This document shows, one piece after another, positions 6,234 through 11,622 of a stretch of DNA of 11,622 bases. Where the stretch lies: the NCBI GenBank assembly GCA_020200195.1, contig JAIVJE010000012.1, positions 1 to 11,622 on the forward strand. Reading direction: 5' to 3'. The notes below the pieces were generated by a model that was not told where the DNA came from, did not search any database, and was given only the letters and a program-made list of their open reading frames with translations. This DNA comes from Acidobacteriota bacterium. GTDB taxonomy: Bacteria > Acidobacteriota > Vicinamibacteria > Vicinamibacterales > 2-12-FULL-66-21. A program made the position numbers and the translations under genes. How positions within the stretch are numbered: position 1 is the stretch's first letter; every line of letters begins with the position of its first letter.

Positions 6234-6734
6234 CTACTTAGTCAGGAGGACGCGGGGGACGTCGATCGCGCTGAGCTCCACCCATTGAGAGGCGCCAATT
6301 TTGGCGAACACACGCGCGCGCACATCGCGGAACTGGCTGTTCTGCAGCATTTCGGCACGCGACTGCGGCGGGTCGCCGGTGTACCCGGCTTCCGGGCGTG
6401 CGGTAATGGGCGCCGTCTGATTGCCTTCCGCGAAGCTGACGTTCTGGACGAAAACGTCGTCGAATTCTTCCTCGGTCGCGGGTGTACCCGGAGTGTGGCG
6501 TCTGAAGACGACGTTCAGCGAGAGTCCGCGAAGGTTCGCGTCTGTCGTCTTCCGGACGCGGAACGTGACGCTCGGGACCAGACGGTTCTTTCCGCCCACA
6601 ATCCCGGCGTCGTGCCAGCCCGCGCCCGAATCGATGATCTGGAGCGTTTGTTTGAGATCGACATCCGGCGTGCACGCCGACAGCAGGGCCACCAGCGGCA
6701 GACAGACGGTCGCGCAGGCGCCCCTGATGTTCAT
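6234..6734 (-). CDS. Unknown lipoprotein, fourth gene of the sigma-factor operon
   Basis: Exported lipoprotein of 166 aa with no family I can name. The N-terminus MNIRGACATVCLPLVALLSAC contains a clear lipobox (LSAC, Cys21). The residue after it is Thr, not Asp, so outer-membrane sorting by the E. coli rule is possible. The mature part is one compact, probably beta-rich unit (SVTFRVRKTTDANLRGL, FDDVFVQNVSF, VELSAIDVPRVLLTK). The mention of DSGAGWHDAGIVGGKNRLVPS gives a conserved-looking glycine-rich start. It lies 15 nt after the preceding exported-protein gene and 12 nt before the permease, so co-transcription is near certain. The ATG at 6734 has no strong Shine-Dalgarno but is the only start retaining the signal peptide. 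Its position downstream of a sigma/anti-sigma pair suggests an envelope role, which is inference. Confidence 0.86.
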   Translation of the reverse strand: MNIRGACATVCLPLVALLSACTPDVDLKQTLQIIDSGAGWHDAGIVGGKNRLVPSVTFRVRKTTDANLRGLSLNVVFRRHTPGTPATEEEFDDVFVQNVSFAEGNQTAPITARPEAGYTGDPPQSRAEMLQNSQFRDVRARVFAKIGASQWVELSAIDVPRVLLTK

Positions 6735-6749
6735 TCGCCGGATTCTAAC

Positions 6750-7523
6750 TCAGAAGACCCGAACCTCTACACTCCTGCGGACCTCGTCGCGCTTCGTGCG
6801 ATCCGCCGCGTACGCGGCCAGGGCGCTGCCACGGACACGGATGACGATCGTGCTGGCATCGTAGATTTCCCCCTGAACCAGCGGGCCAAAACCGTCGCGC
6901 GCCGCAACGGTGAGCCATTCGTCAGGCCCGAGATTCATCGGCAGGCTGTGGTCGAGCATGGCGTCGATGAGCGCCTCCTTGACCGACTCGGTGTATTCCT
7001 TGTCGGGATCGGGGGCCGCCGGAGGCATGGCGTTCGCGGACGACACGAGACCCTGCCGACCCTGGGCGTTGGGAGGCGTCGGAACGGGGCCGACCTGCAA
7101 CGCCAGACGCCTGAATGCCTGCTCGAGCTGCATGCGGTTGGAGCTTTCCGGCAGCGACGCCAGGTGCTGCTTCAGCGATTGGAGCGCACTCCCCAACGCC
7201 AGGTCGCGCTCCATCGTCCGCATCGACCAGACCACGCTCGGGCGAAGCGCGGGGATTTCGACGTCGAAAAACACGCCGTACCCATCCAGGACGAAGCCAC
7301 GTGCACGCGCGCTGCCGGTCAGCATGACGAGGTTGGGGCTCGAGGCCTGCATTTCCCGGCCGAGCTGTTCGGCGCCAAGTCTTACGGCCTCGGTGAGCAC
7401 TCCCTCCATCATCCGTATCTGGTCGCGGCGCCGCTGCGCGTCAGATGAGCGCATCTGCGCCGTCGTCCATCCGGGAAGGGCCATGATGACTGCAACCGCG
7501 AGAACAATTCCTCTGATAGCCAT
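6750..7523 (-). CDS. Unknown exported protein, third gene of the sigma-factor operon
   Basis: Secreted or periplasmic protein of 257 aa that I do not recognise. Residues 1-22 form a signal peptide (MAIRGIVLAVAVIMALPGWTTA, cleavage likely before Q23). A helical, charged region follows (RRRDQIRMMEGVLTEAVRLGAEQLGREM, with positions 32-58), then a mixed segment LVMLTGSARARGFVLDGYGVFFDVEIP (66-92). A Pro-rich linker (about 148-173) leads to a C-terminal part with EALIDAMLDHS and DEWLTVAARDGFGP, ending in a strand-like repeat of charges (EVRRSVEVRVF). There is no lipobox and no membrane segment beyond the signal. The ATG at 7523 is well supported by AGAGGA (7529-7534 on the plus strand) 5 nt upstream. 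It lies 47 nt after the anti-sigma gene and 15 nt before the lipoprotein gene. A partner of the anti-sigma periplasmic domain or an output of the regulon are both possible; neither is shown. Confidence 0.88.
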   Translation of the reverse strand: MAIRGIVLAVAVIMALPGWTTAQMRSSDAQRRRDQIRMMEGVLTEAVRLGAEQLGREMQASSPNLVMLTGSARARGFVLDGYGVFFDVEIPALRPSVVWSMRTMERDLALGSALQSLKQHLASLPESSNRMQLEQAFRRLALQVGPVPTPPNAQGRQGLVSSANAMPPAAPDPDKEYTESVKEALIDAMLDHSLPMNLGPDEWLTVAARDGFGPLVQGEIYDASTIVIRVRGSALAAYAADRTKRDEVRRSVEVRVF

Positions 7524-7570
7524 GTCAATCCTCTTGTATCACCCGTCACGTTCAATCGCGCCGGAACACG

Positions 7571-8326
7571 TCAGCGTTCGTCGCGCTGCGGCTGCGCGAT
7601 CCGGAGCACGTGATTCCACATTTCCCTGTTCTTGACGATCTCGGCGTCGTTGACGCCCTGCAACTGCATCAGACCTTGCTGCATCCGAAGCATGTCCGAC
7701 CGGCGCGCCGCGTCCACGTCGCTGATGACCTGAGCCATCTGCAGCGCCAGTTCGCGCTGCTGCCGTGCCTCGCTCTCCTTGACGATCTCACGCAAGCGGC
7801 GACGAAGGTCGCTCTCGGAGACGCCTGAGCGATCTGCCGCCGTCACCACGCCAGCGCCAGCAGGCTCGCGGCCGACGGCCGACTCGAGCTTGCCCAGGCG
7901 CTGCAGGATCACCTGCAGATCGGCCTGAAGGGTCGAGTCGGCGGCAGCCGGCGTCGGGGCCGTGCTGGACGCATCCGCCTGACGCCATCCGGTGCGCACG
8001 ACCAGGCCACCGTCACCGTATCGCATTTCGACGTTCGCGATTGCCGCTGCCGCCGCCAGGACGAGCACGGCCGCCGCAGCAAGCCCCCACGCTCGCGTAA
8101 ACCGAAACTGCGGAGCGGAGGCCGGGGCTGCGGCCCCCCTGACGATGCGGAAGCCGAATTCCGGACCTGGCGGCGACCACATCCCCAGATGCGCACGGGT
8201 CGCCCGCAGGCCGTCCGCTTCGTCGCGGCACTCCGCGCAGGAGGTGAGATGCGCATCGAACGCGCGCCGTTCCGTCTGCGTCAGCTCGCCGTATACGTAC
8301 CCGACGAGCAGTTCCTTGTCGCACAT
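7571..8326 (-). CDS. Zinc-finger (ZAS/HC2) transmembrane anti-sigma factor
   Basis: Predicted inner-membrane anti-sigma factor, 251 aa. The cytoplasmic N-terminus begins MCDKELLVGYVYGEL and carries the ZAS motif HLTSCAEC (His26, Cys30, Cys33), with Cys2 as a plausible fourth ligand; this domain binds and holds the ECF sigma factor. One membrane helix, very Ala/Leu-rich, spans about 79-98. The periplasmic part (100-251) has an Ala/Thr/Pro-rich linker and then a long charged helix, probably a coiled coil (about 165-245: ADLQVILQRLGKLES, SDLRRRLREIVKESEARQQ, DMLRMQQGLMQLQ). The ATG at 8326 is preferred over a longer frame because it begins the family domain and has GAGGA 8 nt upstream. It sits 35 nt after the sigma gene. 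Release by proteolysis or by metal/redox change at the zinc site are the usual modes; the sequence does not choose between them. Confidence 0.92.
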   Translation of the reverse strand: MCDKELLVGYVYGELTQTERRAFDAHLTSCAECRDEADGLRATRAHLGMWSPPGPEFGFRIVRGAAAPASAPQFRFTRAWGLAAAAVLVLAAAAAIANVEMRYGDGGLVVRTGWRQADASSTAPTPAAADSTLQADLQVILQRLGKLESAVGREPAGAGVVTAADRSGVSESDLRRRLREIVKESEARQQRELALQMAQVISDVDAARRSDMLRMQQGLMQLQGVNDAEIVKNREMWNHVLRIAQPQRDER

Positions 8327-8330
8327 GTCT

Positions 8331-8358
8331 GTGTTCCTCGCGATTGGTGTTCCTCGCG
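8331..8358 (-). repeat. Duplicated ribosome-binding segment before the anti-sigma gene
   Basis: In the mRNA sense, CGCGAGGAACAC occurs twice, 16 nt apart, separated by CAAT (plus-strand copies at 8347-8358 and 8331-8342). Each copy contains a GAGGA Shine-Dalgarno. Only the second is correctly spaced (8 nt) from the ATG at 8326. The repeat fills most of the 35-nt gap between sigma and anti-sigma genes. Confidence 0.85.
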
Positions 8359-8361
8359 CGT

Positions 8362-8946
8362 CTACCTGTTTCCGAACGAGCTTTCCACACCCGCCTGATC
8401 GAGCTGCTTGCGCAGCACGGTCAGGCCTTGGTACAACCGGGTCTTGACGGTGGACAGCGGGCAATCGAGCAGATCTGCGATCTCCTGAAACGTGAGACCG
8501 TGGTACTCCTTCAGGATTATCGCGGTCCGCTGCTCTTCCGGCAGTGTTGCCATCGCCTTGGCCACAGCCCTTCCCAGTTCCTTCCGGGCGACGAGATCTT
8601 CGATGGACTCCGAAGGTGTCGCCTCGCCCGCCATCTCGATGAGGTCGAGACCTTCTGGCGCCTGGGCGATCGGAGTCCGACGTTCACGCCGGATCCAGTC
8701 CCGGCAGAGATTCAGCGTGATCCGGTACAGCCAGGAAGAGAACTTCGCCTGGCCTTTGAATCCGCTGAGTGCGCGAAAGGCGCGGAGGAAGGTTTCCTGT
8801 GCGACGTCGCGCGCGTCTTCCTCGCGGCCGATGACGCGGTACGCCAAGGCGTAGATAGGCCTCTCCCAACGCAGCACGAGCTGGTTGAAGCTCTCGAGAT
8901 CGCCCCCTCTGGAACGGGCGACCAGCTCTTCGTCTGTCGACGCCAT
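8362..8946 (-). CDS. RNA polymerase ECF sigma factor, RpoE-like
   Basis: Group 4 (extracytoplasmic function) sigma factor of 194 aa, directing RNA polymerase to a small regulon. Region 2 lies at about 20-92, with FNQLVLRWERPIYALAYRV and the core-binding/-10 recognition segment DARDVAQETFLRAFRAL, then FSSWLYRITLNLCRDWIRR. A 40-residue linker follows, then region 4 at about 132-183, with ATLPEEQRTAIILKEYHG and the HTH FQEIADLLDCPLSTVKTRL that reads the -35 element. No regions 1 or 3 are present, as expected. The ATG at 8946 places region 2 at the usual distance. It heads a five-gene leftward operon with its zinc-finger anti-sigma directly after it. Autoregulation is typical for such pairs; no clear GGAAC-type ECF promoter was found upstream, though a weak -10-like TAAAAT lies at 9036-9041 on the minus strand. 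Confidence 0.96.
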   Translation of the reverse strand: MASTDEELVARSRGGDLESFNQLVLRWERPIYALAYRVIGREEDARDVAQETFLRAFRALSGFKGQAKFSSWLYRITLNLCRDWIRRERRTPIAQAPEGLDLIEMAGEATPSESIEDLVARKELGRAVAKAMATLPEEQRTAIILKEYHGLTFQEIADLLDCPLSTVKTRLYQGLTVLRKQLDQAGVESSFGNR

Positions 8947-9037
8947 GCTTCCGCGGAAGGGACCCCCTCTAGGGCCTGTCTGTCGCCCGCTGTTCAGGAA
9001 TTAAGACGTCGGGAGGGCGGCGGCAGTCGGATGCCAT

Positions 9038-9066
9038 TTTACCTTTTGCCTTCAACATTTTAGAAT
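9038..9066 (+). promoter_or_regulatory. Predicted sigma70-type promoter of the histidine kinase gene
   Basis: A -35-like TTTACC (9038-9043, 4 of 6 matches to TTGACA) and a -10-like TAGAAT (9061-9066, 5 of 6 matches to TATAAT) are separated by exactly 17 bp, in the only AT-rich patch of this divergent gap. Transcription would start near 9073, about 12 nt before the kinase ATG, leaving a very short leader without a Shine-Dalgarno. A minus-strand TAAAAT (9036-9041) that could serve the sigma operon overlaps the -35. Confidence 0.5.
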
Positions 9067-9084
9067 GGCCCACCACAGTCAGTC

Positions 9085-11016
9085 ATGAGGCCAGCGCCGT
9101 CCTCCACGCTCAGCCGGGTCTTCGCGCTCGGGGGCCAGGCGCCCGACCTGCTGCCGGATCTGCACGCCGAAGCCCTCGCAACCGTCGGCGCCGCCCAGGC
9201 TGCACTCCTGCAGCGGGTGCCCCGGTCCGGAGATTACGCGCCCCTCGTGTACGGCTCCAGGACCGAGTCAACCGGCGCCTGGCTTCAAGGTGCCGAGGCG
9301 GAGGCATTCGAAGCCCTCGCGGCCGCATCACCGTCTCTGTCGGAGCTGGCGGATGTGCCATCCCTTCGGGAGAGGCTGGGCGCAAAGCGTGCGCTGGTTA
9401 TCCCGATCAACCTCGTGCGTGACGGCGTCGTCTTCGTCATCGCCGATCCGGCGGTGGACGACAGAGTCGCGCTCGAGTTCGCCGGTCGCGCGCGTGTGGA
9501 GTTCGCGGTGGCTCTGGAGCTGGCGCGTCGGGGACGGGAGGCCACGTTTCGTCAGCGACTGCGCGAGCTGTCACTGGTGTTCTCACGCGACCTCTCGGCC
9601 ACGCTGAGCCTCGGCAACGCGCTCGAAGCGCTCTCGCGCGAAGTGAACACACTCCTCGGCACACGTCGCACGTCGGTCTGGCTGCACGATCGCCGTTCGC
9701 GCGAGCTCACGCTCTCCGCCTCCTCCGATCCCGCGCACCCGGCGCCGCTCCGAGGCTGGCGGCGCGCCCTCGGAACGTTGGTCGTGGAGGGCCCCGTTTC
9801 CGCCGAATTCGATGGCGGGCAACTCGTCGAGGTGGCACAGGAGATCAGCCGCCTGCTGTCCGTTGGCATCGAGAACGTTCAGTTGCTGGAAGAGATCCTG
9901 CGACAGCGCCGTCTGCTCGAAGACACCTTCAACTCTCTCATCGACCTGGTTGTCGTCGTGGATAACGGGCTGAAAGTCGTGCAGATGAACGATGCCTTCG
10001 AAGCGCGGGTCGGCGAGCCCCGTACGGCGCTGCTCGGGCGCGCGCTCGATACTCTGATCGGCCCGGAACTCGCGGCCTGGGCCGCGGCGGAATCGGCCGA
10101 CAGCGGGGGGACGGCCGGGGATGTGCGGACGCGCCAAGTGGACGACGCGCAGCTTGGGGGAACGTTCGCGGCGACCGTGACGGCCCTCATCAACCAGGAA
10201 CGCGAACCGGTGGGTCGCGTTCTGGTCGTCCGTGACGTCACGCTGCAGGTGCGGCTGCAAGCCGAGCAGGAGGCGCTGCGTGCGCGTCTCGGACAATCTG
10301 AAAAACTGGCGTCGCTCGGGCAGTTCGTCGCCGGGATCGCGCACGAGATGAACAATCCGCTTCAGGGGGTGCTTGGACACCTGGAGCTGCTGATTCAAGC
10401 GCCTGAGGCGGCCAGACCCTTTCGGGCGGACCTGCGGCGGATCTATCACGACGCGGACCGCGCGGCCAAGATCGTTAAGAACCTGCTCGTCTTCACCGGC
10501 TCGCACAGACGGGACCGGCGGCGGCTGCGCATCGAACGCGTCGTGTCACGCGCGCTTGCGAGCCGTCGCCTCGCGCTGCAACGCCTCGGAATTGCGGTGG
10601 TCCGTGGCAGGGCTGACGACCGCACTGCCGTGTATGGCGATCCGCTGCTCCTCCAGCAGGCGTTCCTGAACATCCTCATCAACGCCGAACACGCCATCGT
10701 CGAGGCGGACGGGCCGCGCCGCATCGACATCACGACAAGCCGTGACGCGACCGCGGGAACCGTCCGGACAACAATTCGGGATAGTGGCCCCGGCATCCCG
10801 GCGGACGTGCTGCCGCGCATTTTCGATCCCTTCTTCACCACCAAAGACGTCGGGCAGGGCACCGGACTCGGCCTGGCCATCACCTACGGGATCGTGCAAG
10901 AGCATGGCGGTACGATTGACGCAGCCAATGCCCCCGAGGGAGGCGCCATCGTCACGGTGGAATTGCCAGAAGCGCGCCCGGCGCGAGCGTCAGGCTCGCA
11001 GGCCATCGACGGCTGA
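9085..11016 (+). CDS. Soluble GAF-PAS sensor histidine kinase, NtrB-like
   Basis: Cytoplasmic sensor kinase of 643 aa without membrane helices. Residues about 10-145 look like a degenerate GAF domain and 160-270 like a second GAF; a short helix (EEILRQRRLLEDTFNSL) leads into a PAS domain at about 278-390 (IDLVVVVDNGLKVVQMNDAF, ending VGRVLVVRDVT). HisKA follows with the phosphorylated His420 in GIAHEMNNPLQG, the motif of the NtrB/HPK4 group. The ATPase domain has N box FLNILINAEHAI (Asn529, Asn533), G1 DSGPGIP (566-572), F box DPFFTTK (581-587) and G2 GTGLGL (592-597), so all catalytic motifs are intact. It probably senses a small molecule or redox state and phosphorylates the receiver encoded 23 nt downstream. 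The ATG at 9085 lacks a Shine-Dalgarno but sits just after a good promoter. Confidence 0.95.
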   Translation: MRPAPSSTLSRVFALGGQAPDLLPDLHAEALATVGAAQAALLQRVPRSGDYAPLVYGSRTESTGAWLQGAEAEAFEALAAASPSLSELADVPSLRERLGAKRALVIPINLVRDGVVFVIADPAVDDRVALEFAGRARVEFAVALELARRGREATFRQRLRELSLVFSRDLSATLSLGNALEALSREVNTLLGTRRTSVWLHDRRSRELTLSASSDPAHPAPLRGWRRALGTLVVEGPVSAEFDGGQLVEVAQEISRLLSVGIENVQLLEEILRQRRLLEDTFNSLIDLVVVVDNGLKVVQMNDAFEARVGEPRTALLGRALDTLIGPELAAWAAAESADSGGTAGDVRTRQVDDAQLGGTFAATVTALINQEREPVGRVLVVRDVTLQVRLQAEQEALRARLGQSEKLASLGQFVAGIAHEMNNPLQGVLGHLELLIQAPEAARPFRADLRRIYHDADRAAKIVKNLLVFTGSHRRDRRRLRIERVVSRALASRRLALQRLGIAVVRGRADDRTAVYGDPLLLQQAFLNILINAEHAIVEADGPRRIDITTSRDATAGTVRTTIRDSGPGIPADVLPRIFDPFFTTKDVGQGTGLGLAITYGIVQEHGGTIDAANAPEGGAIVTVELPEARPARASGSQAIDG

Positions 11017-11039
11017 GTCTGATAGAGTTCGCGGCGGCC

Positions 11040-11621
11040 ATGGATGAAAGCTTTCTGACGACCGAGGAGGTACTCGAGTACCTCCAGGTGAATCTGCGGA
11101 CCGTCTATCGGCTCATCAAGGCGGGGAAGATCCCGGCGGTGCGGGTGGGGCGACAGTGGCGGTTTCGCAAGCGGGACATCGACGCGTGGCTCGAGAGCCA
11201 GCGACCGCGGAACGTGCGGGGAACCCCCGGTCCCTCACGGGTTCCGGCGCCGGCGGTCGGCCGTCCCCGCGTCCTCGTCGTGGACGACGAAGCGAGCATC
11301 CGTGACCTGTTGGCGAAAACGCTGGCGCTGGCCGAGTACGACATCGACATGGCGGCTGATGGCCGCAGCGCCCTCGAGCGTTTGCGGATCATCCCATACG
11401 ACCTCCTGATCACCGACCTGAAGATGCCCGGCGTCGATGGGCTGACCGTTATCAAGGAGGCCCGCCGGCTCAAAGGCGATATTCCCGTCATCATCATCAC
11501 TGGGTTTTCGACCGAGGCCAGCGCGATCGAGGCGGTGAATCTGGGAGTTTCGGGCTACCTGACCAAGCCCTTCCGGGTCCCCAGGGTGCTGGCCGCCGCC
11601 GCTAAGGCCCTTGGCGAATAG
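11040..11621 (+). CDS. Response regulator: N-terminal excisionase-type HTH, C-terminal receiver
   Basis: Complete 193-aa regulator with reversed domain order. Residues 4-53 are a MerR-like/excisionase-family HTH (LTTEEVLEYLQVNLRTVYRL, then IKAGKIPAVRVGRQWRFRK and DIDAWLESQ), predicted to bind DNA. Residues 54-74 are a Pro/Arg-rich linker. Residues 76-191 form a CheY-like receiver with the acidic pair Asp82/Asp83, phospho-acceptor Asp126 in DLLITDLKMPG, Thr154 and Lys176 (YLTKPF); all are intact. Most DNA-binding response regulators carry the receiver first. The gene starts 23 nt after the kinase stop, so the two are surely a cognate pair in one operon. The ATG at 11040 begins exactly at the HTH; no strong Shine-Dalgarno is seen. 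The stop TAG ends one base before the window edge. Target genes are unknown. Confidence 0.95.
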   Translation: MDESFLTTEEVLEYLQVNLRTVYRLIKAGKIPAVRVGRQWRFRKRDIDAWLESQRPRNVRGTPGPSRVPAPAVGRPRVLVVDDEASIRDLLAKTLALAEYDIDMAADGRSALERLRIIPYDLLITDLKMPGVDGLTVIKEARRLKGDIPVIIITGFSTEASAIEAVNLGVSGYLTKPFRVPRVLAAAAKALGE

Positions 11622-11622
11622 G

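Noticed and set aside
8327..8464. Upstream extension of the anti-sigma frame
   Set aside because: It would overlap the sigma gene and precede the family-typical start MCDKELL, which has its own well-spaced Shine-Dalgarno.
8344..9063. Plus-strand open frame of 239 codons opposite the sigma gene
   Set aside because: Antisense shadow of the ECF sigma gene, with no recognisable domain and no ribosome site.
9583..10506. Minus-strand open frame of 307 codons opposite the kinase
   Set aside because: Antisense shadow of the GAF-PAS region; its composition is Arg/Gln-rich as expected from reversed kinase codons.
11040..11180. Excisionase of a mobile element or prophage
   Set aside because: The HTH is continuous with a complete receiver domain and follows a kinase; no integrase, attachment site or other mobile gene is present.

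Overview
The window reads as high-GC chromosomal DNA from a Gram-negative bacterium. Lipobox lipoproteins, an ECF sigma/zinc anti-sigma pair, HslVU protease and a soluble NtrB-like kinase are all present. Gene content and style (PEGA protein, fibronectin-III lipoprotein beside hslVU, excisionase-type HTH joined to a receiver) suggest an Acidobacteriota/Vicinamibacteria-like organism. That placement is inference only. There are no tRNA, rRNA, CRISPR, transposase or phage genes, and almost all of the DNA is coding.

Layout. (1) Positions 1-3320, minus strand: hslV, hslU, an LptM-like fibronectin-III lipoprotein and the 5' part of a fumarylacetoacetate-hydrolase-family gene. They are packed with an 8-nt gap and two 4-bp stop/start overlaps, so they form one operon read leftward. 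A 14-bp tandem repeat sits at the hslU/lipoprotein junction. (2) Positions 3321-3556: divergent intergenic region with a G-rich heptad repeat and small inverted repeats. (3) Positions 3557-4860, plus strand: a secreted Gly/Ser/Tyr-rich PEGA-domain protein, then a small four-helix membrane protein. A terminator-like hairpin lies inside the first codons of the small gene. (4) Positions 4758-8946, minus strand: a five-gene operon in transcription order ECF sigma factor, zinc-finger anti-sigma factor, unknown exported protein, unknown lipoprotein, APC-family permease. The permease tail overlaps the small membrane gene tail to tail. (5) Positions 8947-9084: short divergent promoter region. (6) Positions 9085-11621, plus strand: a soluble GAF/PAS histidine kinase followed by a response regulator with an N-terminal excisionase/MerR-like HTH and a C-terminal receiver.

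How the genes may work together. HslV and HslU form the two-component ATP-dependent protease. The sigma/anti-sigma pair probably controls its own operon, so the two unknown envelope proteins and the permease are candidate output or sensing parts of an envelope-stress circuit. The kinase and regulator form a cognate two-component pair whose DNA-binding domain order is reversed from the usual. The best candidates for something undescribed are the sigma-led five-gene operon, the HTH-receiver regulator, and the terminator hairpin buried in the small membrane gene.
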